Of a stretch of DNA of 64,000 bases, positions 25,031-33,697 are shown in pieces; positions within the stretch are counted from its first letter, which is position 1; every line of letters begins with the position of its first letter. A model generated the notes under the pieces. That model saw nothing but the letters and a program-made list of their open reading frames with translations, searched no databases and had not been told where the DNA came from. Location: NCBI GenBank assembly GCA_035310145.1, contig DATGEL010000061.1:28732-92731 (forward strand). Direction: 5' to 3'. The position numbers and the translations under genes are program-made. The DNA comes from Dehalococcoidia bacterium (GTDB taxonomy: Bacteria; Chloroflexota; Dehalococcoidia; CAUJGQ01).

Positions 25031-25310
25031 GCGACGACGGAGAGAAGCGGCGGAGCACAGCGCAGCCCAGAGAGCCGCCGATGCTGCAAATGCGGCCTGC
25101 GCTGCCCGCTCAAGACCCTCCCGAGCGCGGGGAAGAACGGGCGCCCTTCGCCCCCAAGCCCCGCCGGCCAGCCCCCGTTAGCAGGCATCAAGGCCGCGTC
25201 GTGCCGTCTGAGCACGGCAGCGCGCCGGAATGCGTTCCGGCCGGCGCGGCGAAGTGCGGTGGCACCACGGGCGCCCCCTCGTCCGCACGACGAGGGGGCG
25301 TTGCTGTTGT
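25031..25310 (+). promoter_or_regulatory. T-box leader RNA, predicted aspartate-specific
   Basis: The leader shows the hallmarks of a T-box. Stem I: CAGCGCAG (25058-25065) pairs with CTGCGCTG (25097-25104), enclosing the distal AGAGAG (25069-25074) and GATGCTG motifs. Below it the lower stem GGAG/CTCC would frame a specifier loop holding CAAGACC, where GAC (25114-25116) is an Asp codon. The T-box bulge sequence GGTGGCACCACGG follows at 25258-25270, with TGGC at 25260-25263; its C would pair with discriminator G73, as found in tRNA-Asp (and tRNA-Asn). A strong terminator comes next. Uncharged tRNA would prevent termination and switch on the downstream AspRS. An AAC at 25136-25138 is a less well placed alternative specifier. 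Confidence 0.85.
25272..25300 (+). terminator. T-box terminator hairpin
   Basis: CGCCCCCTCGTC (25272-25283) pairs perfectly with GACGAGGGGGCG (25289-25300) around a 5-base loop and is followed by the T-rich TTGCTGTTGT. It competes with the antiterminator formed by the T-box bulge just upstream. Confidence 0.85.
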
Positions 25311-25339
25311 GCGCGCCGTGCCGCGCTGGAGGTGTCGCC

Positions 25340-26641
25340 GTGGAACGTATCTTCGCATCCGAACTGCCGAACCATGCCGGCGAGCGCGTGCGCCTGCAGG
25401 GCTGGCTGCACCGCCTGCGCCGCCTGAGCGAGGTGACATTCCTCGTGCTGCGCGATGCGAGCGGACTCGCCCAGGTCGTCGTCCACGACTCGGCGCTCGA
25501 TGCGCGCCTGGCCGAACTGCACGCCGAGTCGGTGCTCGCGGTCGAAGGGCTGGCGGTGGCGATGCCGCAGGCGCCGGGCGGCGTCGAGCTGCACGAGCCG
25601 AGCGTGGAGCCGATCGCGCCCGCCGCCGAACCGCCGCCATTCGACCTCTTCCGCCCCGCGATCAAGGCGCTGCTGCCCACGATCCTCGACCACGCGCCGC
25701 TGAGCCTGCGCCACCCGGCGCACCGTGCCCGCTTCCGCCTCGCCGCAGCGGCAATGGAGGGCTTCCGCCAAACCCTGCGGGCGCGGCGCTTCGTCGAGAT
25801 CCAGACGCCCAAGCTGGTCGGCTCCGCGACGGAGGGCGGCGCCAACGTCTTCCGCCTCGACTACTTCGGCCGGCCGGCATATCTGGCGCAGAGCCCGCAG
25901 TTCTACAAGCAGATCATGGTGGGCGTGTTCGAGCGCGTGTTCGAGGTGGGGCCGGTGTTCCGCGCGGAGCCCCACGACACGCCGCGCCACCTGAACGAGT
26001 ACGTCTCGCTCGACGCCGAGCTGGGCTTCATCGCCGACCACACGAGCGTGATGGCCGTGCTCGGCGACGTGCTCCGCGGCATGCTGGCCGCCGTCGCGGC
26101 AGAGTGCGCCGTCGAACTCAGCCTGCTGCGCGTCGAGCTGCCGAGCGTGCCCGAGACGATTCCCGCGATCCACTTCGCCGAGGCGCAGGCGCTGCTGGCG
26201 CGCGAGAGCGGTGAAGATCCGCGTGGCGAGCCGGACCTGGCGCCGGCGCACGAGCGCTGGCTGGGCGAGTGGACGCGGCGCGAGCACGGCTCCGATTTCC
26301 TCTTCGTCGCGGGCTATCCCATGGTGAAGCGGCCGTTCTACACCCATCCGGATCCGGCGCGGCCCGCCTTCTCGAACAGCTTCGACCTGCTCTTCCGCGG
26401 GCTGGAGCTGGTAACCGGCGGCCAGCGCCTGCATCTGTATGCCGACTACCTGGCGGCGCTGGCGCGGAACGGCCTCGATCCGGCGGACTTCGCCGGCTAT
26501 CTCGAAGCGTTTAAGCACGGCATGCCGCCGCACGGCGGCTTTGCCATCGGCCTGGAGCGCTTCGTCGGCCGGCTGATCGGCGCCGCCAATATTCGCGAGG
26601 CGACGCTGTTTCCGCGCGACCTCAGCCGCCTGGCGCCGTAA
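25340..26641 (+). CDS. aspS: Archaeal-type, probably non-discriminating aspartyl-tRNA synthetase
   Basis: A 433-residue class II synthetase of the short archaeal/eukaryal AspRS type, lacking the bacterial GAD insertion. It has an OB-fold anticodon domain (VRLQGWLHRLRRLSEVTFLV), motif 1 around FVEIQTPKLVGSATEGGANV, motif 2 FEVGPVFRAEPHDTPRHLNE and motif 3 GGFAIGLERFVGRL. Positions aligned with the W26/K85 pair that makes archaeal AspRS tRNA-Asp-specific are His24 and Pro79 here, the residues known from non-discriminating enzymes (alignment by eye). It would then also make Asp-tRNA-Asn for the GatCAB amidotransferase. GTG 25340 has GGAGGTG 5 bases upstream. The preceding T-box controls it. Confidence 0.92.
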   Translation: MERIFASELPNHAGERVRLQGWLHRLRRLSEVTFLVLRDASGLAQVVVHDSALDARLAELHAESVLAVEGLAVAMPQAPGGVELHEPSVEPIAPAAEPPPFDLFRPAIKALLPTILDHAPLSLRHPAHRARFRLAAAAMEGFRQTLRARRFVEIQTPKLVGSATEGGANVFRLDYFGRPAYLAQSPQFYKQIMVGVFERVFEVGPVFRAEPHDTPRHLNEYVSLDAELGFIADHTSVMAVLGDVLRGMLAAVAAECAVELSLLRVELPSVPETIPAIHFAEAQALLARESGEDPRGEPDLAPAHERWLGEWTRREHGSDFLFVAGYPMVKRPFYTHPDPARPAFSNSFDLLFRGLELVTGGQRLHLYADYLAALARNGLDPADFAGYLEAFKHGMPPHGGFAIGLERFVGRLIGAANIREATLFPRDLSRLAP

Positions 26642-26720
26642 CGGTTACGTAAAGATCGTGCTGTTGCCCGCCGATACTGATTCCGGGACTCAGGGGGATG
26701 AGTATCGCCGGGAGGGCAGG

Positions 26721-28418
26721 TTGAACGCACAGTCCGTCGATCCGTCGCCCGGCGAACACCTGGCCGCGGTCTCGCTCTGGAACGCGCTGGAGGTACACCG
26801 CCAGCCACACTTCGCCGGCGTGTTGCGCGCCACGGTGGCGACGGCGCGCCGGTTGGATGCGGCCTGCTATTTGCTGGCGCTGGTACGCGACACCACCAGC
26901 GACGAGTGGCGGCTGGCGGCGCTGCTCGACGCCTCGGCCCGGCCGTTGCCGCTCGATCAGCTTGGCGTGCCGCTCGCTTCCTTCCGCTTTACTCCGCCCG
27001 AAGCGCTCGCGCCGTATCCACTGGCGGCGACGCTGGGCCAGAGCTGGGGCGCCCGCACCTGCGCCGCGCTCGAAGTGCGCTGCGGCACCTCTGCCGCGCT
27101 GTGCATGCCGATCGACGGCTCGCGCGGCGTGCAGGGGGCGCTGATCGCGATGGTCGCCAGCGCCGAGCGGTCGGCGCTGCTGGAAGGCGTGCTGGCGCAC
27201 GCGGCGGCCGCTGCCGGCCGGCACCTGGAGCGGCAGAACGCGCCGCTGGCCGAAGGCATGCTGGAACCGGCGGCCTTCAACGCCCGTGCCGGTGAAGAGG
27301 TCCATCGCGCGCGCCGCTACCGCCGGCCGCTAACGGTCGTCGTCTTCGACCTGAAGACGGCGACGGATCTGCCGCTGGCCGGTGAGATTCTCACGCACAC
27401 GCTGCGCAGTTGCGACGTGCTGGGCAGGCTCGCCGGGCATCGGCCGCGCCTCGCCGCCGTCTTGCCAGAGACGAATCGCAAGGCGGCGCTCGGCTTCTTA
27501 CGCCGCCTTGGCAACCGCGCCGCGACGATGGCGATCGGCACCGCGACCATGCCCGAAGAAGCTGTCACGCTCGACGATCTGCTCGAACGCGCGGAAGCGC
27601 GTGCGCAGGGCGAACGTGCGCCCGACGACGCCGATGCAAGCGGCGTGCACTGCCCCCTTTGCCTGCGCGTCTTCCCGCTCAACGCGCCCGAGGGCGCCTC
27701 AGCGGACGATCTGCATCGCGCGGCGCAGGCCGCGCAGGCACTGATCGAGGCAGACTGCCCGCAGCATCGGGAGTACGCCGGCCTGGCCGCTGTAGAGACG
27801 AAGACGCGGGGCGCAGTGTCGCTGGACGTGCTGCCGCCGGCCTCCGGACGTTCGCGACGGCGCGGCGGGCGGGGCCGTCTGTTCGCGGGCGCGGCGGTGA
27901 TCGCCGCCCTCGCGTTTGCCGGCGTCCTTGCCTTCAGCCGTGGTTACGAGAGCCGGCGCGTGAACGGCAGCGACCGGGGCAGCAGTGCCGTCGGCACCGC
28001 CTTGCCGCCGACGCCCACGGCGGAAGCATCGGCGGGCGTACCCGGCGTCGCGGCGATCGTGCGTTCCACGCCGAACGCAGGAGCGGCGGCCTCGCCCGCG
28101 GCCACGGCGTCGCCGGCGGTCGGCGCCAGCCCGTCGCCGAGCCCCACGCCATCGCCCAGCCCAACGCCGAGTCCGTCGCCGTCACCGACCCCGCAGCCGA
28201 CCGCCTCGCCCACGCCCGAGCCGACGCCGGCGCCGACCCCGCCGCCGCAGACCGCCGCGCCGATCGACAACGGCTGCCCGATCGACTTCCCCGTGAAGGT
28301 TACGATGCAGAACCGCGCATACGACGTCACCAGCAGCCGCTACACCGCGATGGTGCCCGTCACCTGCTACGTGAACGTCGCCGCGGCCAACGCCGCCGGC
28401 TATCAAACCGGCCGCTGA
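26721..28418 (+). CDS. GAF/degenerate-GGDEF membrane protein with Pro/Ser-rich outer stalk
   Basis: A 565-residue multi-domain protein. The first ~175 residues look GAF-like. Residues about 190-310 resemble a GGDEF domain (VHRARRYRRPLTVVVFDLKT, DVLGRLAGH.PRLAAVLPETN) but the GGDEF signature is replaced by AGHRPRL, so cyclase activity is not expected. A CPLC motif and CPQH follow, possibly zinc-binding. One membrane helix (LFAGAAVIAALAFAGVLAF) leads to a long SPTPSP-type stalk and a small C-terminal domain with two Cys. The N terminus is thus cytoplasmic. TTG 26721 is chosen for its GGAGG at 5 bases; GTG 26658 is an alternative. Function unknown, perhaps a sensor or anti-signalling protein. 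Confidence 0.7.
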   Translation: MNAQSVDPSPGEHLAAVSLWNALEVHRQPHFAGVLRATVATARRLDAACYLLALVRDTTSDEWRLAALLDASARPLPLDQLGVPLASFRFTPPEALAPYPLAATLGQSWGARTCAALEVRCGTSAALCMPIDGSRGVQGALIAMVASAERSALLEGVLAHAAAAAGRHLERQNAPLAEGMLEPAAFNARAGEEVHRARRYRRPLTVVVFDLKTATDLPLAGEILTHTLRSCDVLGRLAGHRPRLAAVLPETNRKAALGFLRRLGNRAATMAIGTATMPEEAVTLDDLLERAEARAQGERAPDDADASGVHCPLCLRVFPLNAPEGASADDLHRAAQAAQALIEADCPQHREYAGLAAVETKTRGAVSLDVLPPASGRSRRRGGRGRLFAGAAVIAALAFAGVLAFSRGYESRRVNGSDRGSSAVGTALPPTPTAEASAGVPGVAAIVRSTPNAGAAASPAATASPAVGASPSPSPTPSPSPTPSPSPSPTPQPTASPTPEPTPAPTPPPQTAAPIDNGCPIDFPVKVTMQNRAYDVTSSRYTAMVPVTCYVNVAAANAAGYQTGR

Positions 28419-28479
28419 GCGGCGGCCGGAGCTCTCCGTGCGCGCAGGGCCGCGGGCCTGCCGCCCCGTCGCGTTCGGA

Positions 28480-28638
28480 CTAAATCACGCCCAAAAACAG
28501 AAGAACGAGCAGAACCAGGCACCAAAAGACGATGCTGATGAGCAGGCCGATCACGAGACCGCGGATGGCGCGCGGGCGAGTATCGACAAGGTAGTCTGGC
28601 GATTCATGGCCGGCGGGAGCAGCCGGCGTGGTGGACAC
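28480..28638 (-). CDS. Small single-pass membrane protein
   Basis: A predicted 52-residue protein: a polar N terminus, PRAIRG, then a long hydrophobic helix (LVIGLLISIVFWCLVLLVLL) ending at the C terminus. GTG 28638 is a weakly supported start; GTG 28668 would add ten residues. Convergent with the gene to its left. Composition is convincing for a membrane helix, but no family is recognised. Confidence 0.5.
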   Translation of the reverse strand: MSTTPAAPAGHESPDYLVDTRPRAIRGLVIGLLISIVFWCLVLLVLLFLGVI

Positions 28639-28777
28639 TCGCTCGCCGGCCCGTCTTGCCTCGCACACGCACCGAGTATGTCACTCGAACCTGTGCCGCA
28701 ACAAGCCCATACCGCCGCGGCTCGGACGCCGGGGATGGTCGAATGGCGATGCGGGTCGGCGCCGTCGGATGGGCCGC

Positions 28778-30841
28778 TCAGGCGCTGCGAGCCACGGCAA
28801 CGGCGGTCGGCGTGAGTGCCGGCTTGACGAGTTCCACCGGCGCGAGCTCGGGAAGCGTGAACGTGAATGCGGCGCCCTGACCGCTTCCGGGCTCCAACCA
28901 GATCTGCCCGCCCATCGTGTGCACCAGCCGCCTCACGATGAAGAGACCGAGGCCATGGCCGGCCGGGCGCTCGTCCGCGGCTCCACCCCGGTAGAAGCGA
29001 TCGAACACGCGCGGCGCCACCTCGGCGGCGATCCCCGGACCGCTGTCGCGGACGGTGATGCGCACCTCGCCGTCGAACCGGCAGGCAGAGACGGAGATGC
29101 TGTCGTCTGGTGACGTGTGCTTAATCGCATTCGTCAGCAGGTTGCGCAGCACGGTCCGCAGCTTTGCGCCGTCGGCGAAGACGGTCAGGGCCGGATCGAG
29201 GCAGATGTGGATGCGCGAGCTGTCGGCAGCCGACAACGCCAGCTCGTCGATCAGCGCCGTACACCCCTGGCGCAGGTTTACCCGGTCACGTCGGCAGGTT
29301 TCGGGACGCGCCGAAGCCTGGTACGCGTCGAGCACATCGGCGGCAATCTTGTCGGTGCGCTCGACGAGACGCGCGACGTTGCCCATCAGATAGAGGCGTT
29401 CGTCGGTGGTGACGTCGTCTTCGATCGCGAGCTGGCTCGCCACGCGAAGCGCGGTCAGGGGCGAGCGGAGGTCGTGGGCCATCATCGCGGTAAGATCGAG
29501 CCCGCTCAGGTCGTCTTCCGGCGTGCCGCCCTTCGCGTGCCCCTCGGGCGCGAGGCTAACGGCAACGATGCCCGACTGACCCGGGGCTGCCACCGCCCAG
29601 ACGCTGGCGGTGGACGTGGACTCGGCCAGAACAACGTCGACGAGGATGGTGTCCAGGGCGGTCACGATCGGACCTTCGCCGCGCAGCGCCCTATGCAGCA
29701 CACAGTCGCATTCCTGCGGACCAGCGCAGAGCCTGAGGCCGATGAGGCTGGCGGCGACTCGTCCCAGCGCCCGCTCCGCGGCGGCGTTGACCACGATCAC
29801 ACGGGCGTAGCGATTCAGCAGCAGCAGCGGCGACGGGAGGTCGCGCAGCAGGCGACCGAACGGCAGCCCGATCTGGCTGACGAGATCCGTTGCCAGGGCG
29901 GCGCAGATCTCGGGGCGGCGGCGGGCCAGGCCCACACGCAGGGTCGCAAGATCGCGTTCAAAGGCGCTGGCTGAAGCGGTGGCGTTCGCCTTCACGACCA
30001 CCAGACCGCGCGCCGGCTCCGTGGCGATCAGCGGGCCGGCCGCAATCATCGCGTCCGCGTTCAGGCCGGCGCCGACGTCTTGCCCAAACGCCTCGCGCTC
30101 AATTCCCAGGCCAGGCTGCCGCCACGAACCGTGCTTCAGAACCTCGGCAAGGAGCGGGCAGCGATCCAGCACGAGCCGCACATGTTCGGGCGGGGCCGCG
30201 ACCCAGCCCTGCTCGGCCGATGCCGCGGCACGCAGGACCAGGGCGCGCTGGTCGTCGCTCAGGGTAAAGACGCGGACGCAGGCAAAGCTGCCGGTGGCCG
30301 CGATCTGGGCCGCAAGGGGATAGAGGACAGCGTCTGGGTCGGCGCCTTCGGCGCTGTATGAACTCTCGACGCCGCCTGGCGCGGTGGTCCGCCGGCGATG
30401 GAAGCGACGGGCGCGCCAGCCCTTCGCGGATGCCGGCATTCGACCGGCGATGCCTGCCGCTGCACCTGCGAGGACCGCAAGCAGCGTCAACGCCGGTGTC
30501 CAGGCAAGCAGGACGACGCAGGCGATGGCGACCACGGCAGCGAGGGTAAGCTCTGCGAGCACGAGCAACACGACCTCGGTTGGCCTGGGCCTCCGTGCCT
30601 TCGCGCGCGCAAGCACGCCGAAGACCGCAACGCCGGTGGCCAGGGCGATGATGCCGAGGCCAGCTACATCAAGTATCGATGGCCAACGCTGATGGGCGAG
30701 GTACAACGCGGCGATGGCGAGGACGGCAGCGATTGCGTCACCTGCGAGCAGCCGCACCGGACCCCACGCTCGGGCGAAACCGTGTTCGGCGGCGGCACGG
30801 CCTTCGGCCGAACCACCGCGGGCTGCTGGCTGCTGCAACAT
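28778..30841 (-). CDS. Membrane-anchored PAS-type sensor histidine kinase (HisKA)
   Basis: A 687-residue kinase. The N terminus has about four hydrophobic segments between residues 28 and 132 (for example AIAAVLAIAALYLA and VVLLVLAELTLAAVVAIA). A GAF-like region and a PAS-like domain (LPSPLLLLNRYARVIVVNAAAERALG) follow. The HisKA box is MMAHDLRSPLTALRVASQLA, then NLLTNAIKHTS (N box), DSGPGIA (G1), FDRFYRG (F box) and GHGLGLFIVRRLV (G2). ATG 30841 has GAGGG upstream. It is divergent from the pair of LuxR-type regulators at 31189, so those could be partners, though their receivers are damaged. Confidence 0.9.
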   Translation of the reverse strand: MLQQPAARGGSAEGRAAAEHGFARAWGPVRLLAGDAIAAVLAIAALYLAHQRWPSILDVAGLGIIALATGVAVFGVLARAKARRPRPTEVVLLVLAELTLAAVVAIACVVLLAWTPALTLLAVLAGAAAGIAGRMPASAKGWRARRFHRRRTTAPGGVESSYSAEGADPDAVLYPLAAQIAATGSFACVRVFTLSDDQRALVLRAAASAEQGWVAAPPEHVRLVLDRCPLLAEVLKHGSWRQPGLGIEREAFGQDVGAGLNADAMIAAGPLIATEPARGLVVVKANATASASAFERDLATLRVGLARRRPEICAALATDLVSQIGLPFGRLLRDLPSPLLLLNRYARVIVVNAAAERALGRVAASLIGLRLCAGPQECDCVLHRALRGEGPIVTALDTILVDVVLAESTSTASVWAVAAPGQSGIVAVSLAPEGHAKGGTPEDDLSGLDLTAMMAHDLRSPLTALRVASQLAIEDDVTTDERLYLMGNVARLVERTDKIAADVLDAYQASARPETCRRDRVNLRQGCTALIDELALSAADSSRIHICLDPALTVFADGAKLRTVLRNLLTNAIKHTSPDDSISVSACRFDGEVRITVRDSGPGIAAEVAPRVFDRFYRGGAADERPAGHGLGLFIVRRLVHTMGGQIWLEPGSGQGAAFTFTLPELAPVELVKPALTPTAVAVARSA

Positions 30842-30924
30842 CCGCCCTCTACTCCAGGCCGCCCGACCACAGTGATCGTGCAGCGTGTCGCGCGATCCTA
30901 CGGATCTGAAGCCAGCCGTCTCAA

Positions 30925-31052
30925 CCTTTTCGTGCGATCTGACCGGGCATCGGGTGTAGAAATGGTGAAGGACCCGAGTTATCGTAACCCGGTGACGATC
31001 CGAGATTCACCACGGCGCGTCGTCCTTTTCGTGCACGAATGGGTATCGGGTG
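30925..31052. repeat. Direct repeat pair and palindrome in the divergent regulator promoter region
   Basis: CCTTTTCGTGC...ATCGGGTG occurs twice, at 30925-30956 and 31024-31052, with a 13- and a 10-base spacer. Between them is CGTAACCCGGTGACG (30983-30997), an imperfect palindrome. The layout between divergent regulatory genes suggests protein-binding sites. No gene is supported in 30842-31188. Confidence 0.45.
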
Positions 31053-31188
31053 CGAGACAACGGCTAGCGAGTTGGACTATGATTGGCGCCGCTGGGATGT
31101 TCCGTTCGCCGGCAGACGCTCCCTGCGGAGCCAGGGGTACGGCGAGCGCCGCCCTGGCGATGCGACACTCCCCGAGCTGAGGAAGCCC

Positions 31189-31911
31189 TTGCCTGCACGG
31201 GAAGCGATCAGTGTCCTCATCGCCGATCCGAGCGCTATTCGGCGGCTGGCGATCGGCGACGTGCTGCGCCGGCACAAAGGGATCGTCCTCATCGGTGAAG
31301 CCGATGGTGAAGCGTCCGCATGCGCGATGTCCGCCGACCACCAGCCCGCCGTCTGCCTGGCCCACGCGGTGCTGCTGAGCACAAGCCCGGCCTGGCTCGA
31401 TCGGCTACACTCGGCCGCGCCGTATACCACGGTGCTGGTGTATGGCGCGAACCCTGCGGCGGATACCGCCAGTGAGCTGCTTCGCGCCGGAGTTCGTGGC
31501 CTCATCGCGCCAGATACCACCGCGGCACAGTTCGTCCAGCTCCTGAGCGTCGTCGGCTCGCGCCAGGTCGAGAGACGCGGTCCCGGCAGCAACCTTGCTC
31601 TCCCAGTTCTGCTCACATCCGACGAAGGCGTTGCCCCGCCACGGGCTGCCGCCCCGGCTCGCTTGACAGGACATCAACTCGAGGTGCTCGACCTTGTGGC
31701 CGCCGGCCATTCGAATCGCGAGATCGCCTGGCGACTCGGCCGCTCCGAACACACCGTTCGGGCGCACCTGCGGACGGCCTACAGGCGCATCGGCGCACGG
31801 AACCGCGCCCAGGCGGTGAGCTGGCTGATCGGCGCCGGGCTGTATCAGGAGGAGCGTCCACCCGGCGGGATCGCGGATACCGACGTCGTGGAACTCCGGG
31901 AGGGGGGCTGA
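31189..31911 (+). CDS. LuxR-type regulator with degenerate receiver (1 of 2)
   Basis: A predicted 240-residue NarL-like protein. The receiver-like part starts ISVLIADPSAIRRLAI; one acidic residue of the pair is present, but the phospho-acceptor site reads AVCLAHAVLL (Asp replaced) and the conserved Lys region reads RGLIAPD. The output HTH is intact: LTGHQLEVLDLVAAGHSNRE and LGRSEHTVRAHLRTAYRRIG. I prefer TTG 31189, with GAGGA 5 bases upstream; ATG 31039 would add 50 residues without domain character. The stop overlaps the next start (TGATG), so the two regulators are coupled. Phosphorylation-independent control is expected. Confidence 0.75.
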   Translation: MPAREAISVLIADPSAIRRLAIGDVLRRHKGIVLIGEADGEASACAMSADHQPAVCLAHAVLLSTSPAWLDRLHSAAPYTTVLVYGANPAADTASELLRAGVRGLIAPDTTAAQFVQLLSVVGSRQVERRGPGSNLALPVLLTSDEGVAPPRAAAPARLTGHQLEVLDLVAAGHSNREIAWRLGRSEHTVRAHLRTAYRRIGARNRAQAVSWLIGAGLYQEERPPGGIADTDVVELREGG

Positions 31912-32648
31912 TGAAGCAGGCGGGTGCGCTGCCGGATGCGGATCATCAGGGCGCGGCGGTACGGTTGCTGATCTCGACGCAGCACGTCCTCTTGGCGGAG
32001 GGTATCCGCTCGCTCGCTCACGAGCGGCCCGGCATCGTCACCCGGGTCGCCTGTGAGGAGCGGGCGCTGACCGATGCCCTGCAGTCCTGGGCGCCAACGG
32101 TCGTCCTCGTCGACGCGATCAGCCGCGTCCAGCGCATCGCGGACGCGACCATGCTCAATGGTGCGGGCAGCGAACCCGCCGTGGTCGTCCTCGCGCCGGA
32201 TGAGCCGGTTCAGATCGAAGTCGCGCTGCTGGCCGGCGCCCGCGGGTTTATTCCGCACGGGGCCAGCGCCGGCTCGCTGTTTGCCTGCATTGAGGCGGTC
32301 TCGCGCGGGGAATGGGGACTGCCCCGCAACTTCGTCGGCGAACTGGTTGAGGAGTATCTCTCAAGGAGAAGCGATCGACCCGCGCTGGTCATGCCGCTCG
32401 AAGCGCGAGAACGGCAGATTCTGGAGCTGTTTGCGGGCGGCATGAGCGCCGCGAAGATCGGTGACTGTCTTTTTCTCTCCGAGAGTGCCATACGGACGGA
32501 ACTGCGTATCCTGAAGCGCAAGTTCGGCGCGACCAGCAGGGCGCGGCTCGTGGCGCTTGCCCTGCGCAATGGCGTGGTTCCGCAGAGCGAACCGCCGGCC
32601 GCCGCGTGGGATCGGTCCGAAGCCGGCCCTGACGCGGCTGCGCTGTGA
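31911..32648 (+). CDS. LuxR-type regulator with degenerate receiver (2 of 2)
   Basis: A 245-residue protein. The receiver-like domain keeps an Asp in TVVLVDAIS but the N-terminal acidic pair is replaced by ST (LLISTQHVLLAEGIRSL) and the Lys region reads RGFIPHG, so normal phospho-signalling is unlikely. The LuxR HTH is present: LEARERQILELFAGGMSAAK and LFLSESAIRTELRILKRKFG. Its ATG overlaps the stop of the previous regulator by one base. A heterodimer of the two regulators is possible. Confidence 0.8.
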   Translation: MKQAGALPDADHQGAAVRLLISTQHVLLAEGIRSLAHERPGIVTRVACEERALTDALQSWAPTVVLVDAISRVQRIADATMLNGAGSEPAVVVLAPDEPVQIEVALLAGARGFIPHGASAGSLFACIEAVSRGEWGLPRNFVGELVEEYLSRRSDRPALVMPLEARERQILELFAGGMSAAKIGDCLFLSESAIRTELRILKRKFGATSRARLVALALRNGVVPQSEPPAAAWDRSEAGPDAAAL

Positions 32649-32908
32649 TGCCCGCCGACGCGCGGGCCAAAGGGGCCGGTGCGGCGCTGAATACTCGACT
32701 CCCACGCTGCATTGAAACCTTTGCACCGGATCGTCCATCGTCCTGCACCCGCTCTGCGCCGGACTCAGGCTAGCCTCGGTTCGTGCTCCTGGAGTCCCCG
32801 GCGAGAAGCCGCATCGCGGCGACGATCGCTTCGCTGCAGGACTCCAGGAGCGTCTATGCGAGCGTGCAAACACGGCTCGACCCTGCCCGACCGCAGCCGC
32901 CGGAGGTC

Positions 32909-33697
32909 ATGGTGCTGAAGGAGTGCCGCATCCTGAGCGTGGGTATCGACCGGGTTACGCTGCCCGAGGCGGCAGCGCGGTTGGAGGCGCTCGTCACTGC
33001 CGGCGGCTCGCATCAGGTCGTCACGGTGAACCTCGACTTCCTGCGCCTGGCACAGCGGGACGCCGAGTTTCGGCGCGTGCTCAACGCCGCGGCCCTCGCC
33101 GTCGCCGACGGTGCACCGCTGGTCTGGGCTTCACGGCTGGCCGGAACTCCCCTGCCGGCGCGGGTGACGGGCGTCGAGCTCGTCGAGCAGGCGGCGGGCC
33201 TGGCGGCACGGCGTGGCTGGAGCATCTATCTGCTTGGCGCCGCGCCAGGGGTAGCCGCGGAGGCGGCCGCGGCACTGCGGCGCCGGCACGCAGGACTGCG
33301 CATTGCGGGAGCCTACGCTCCTCCCTTCGGCCCGCTCGGCGCCGACGAAGAGCAGAGGATCGTTGGCCAGATCGCCGCGGCTCGGCCCGCGTTTCTCTTT
33401 GTGGCGTTCGGTGCGCCGCGACAGGACCTCTGGATCGACCGGCATCTGCACGAGCTTGGCGTGCCGGTTTGTATGGGGGTTGGCGGGACGTTCGATCTGC
33501 TCGGCGGCCGCCTCGCCCGGGCTCCAGGCTGGATGCAGCGCGTGGGCCTCGAGTGGCTGTACCGGCTGCAGCAGGAGCCGCGACGGTTGTGGCGGCGGTA
33601 CCTGCTCAACGATCTTCCCTTCTTCGCCAGGCTCCTCTGGACGTTTCGACCGTCACGGTTGATCCGCCGGGGTGAGACCGACGCCCTCCGCCAGTGA
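32909..33697 (+). CDS. WecB/TagA/CpsF family glycosyltransferase (GT26)
   Basis: A 262-residue GT26 enzyme: VTVNLDFLRLAQRDAEFRRVL near the start (VNxD motif), ADGAPLVWASRLAG, IYLLGAAPGVAAEA, LFVAFGAPRQDLWIDRH, GVGGTFDLLGG and the C-terminal WLYRLQQEPRRLWRRYL. These enzymes add the second sugar to a lipid-linked precursor (ManNAcA or ManNAc in known cases). Start at ATG 32909 or GTG 32912, since GGAGG lies just before. It stands apart from the main polysaccharide locus, but likely belongs to surface glycan synthesis. Confidence 0.92.
   Translation: MVLKECRILSVGIDRVTLPEAAARLEALVTAGGSHQVVTVNLDFLRLAQRDAEFRRVLNAAALAVADGAPLVWASRLAGTPLPARVTGVELVEQAAGLAARRGWSIYLLGAAPGVAAEAAAALRRRHAGLRIAGAYAPPFGPLGADEEQRIVGQIAAARPAFLFVAFGAPRQDLWIDRHLHELGVPVCMGVGGTFDLLGGRLARAPGWMQRVGLEWLYRLQQEPRRLWRRYLLNDLPFFARLLWTFRPSRLIRRGETDALRQ

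Noticed and set aside
25131..25140. AAC as T-box specifier
   Set aside because: GAC at 25114-25116 is better placed in the specifier loop above the GGAG/CTCC stem; AAC lies beyond the stem I base, so it is kept only as an alternative.
28100..28260. Repeated CCGAGCCC/CGACGCC units considered as a CRISPR-like or tandem array
   Set aside because: They are codon repeats of a Pro/Ser/Thr linker in the protein at 26721, without spacers.
27944..28330. Gly/Val-rich minus-strand frame opposite the SPTP stalk
   Set aside because: It is the antisense reading of the Pro/Ser codon repeats and not a gene.
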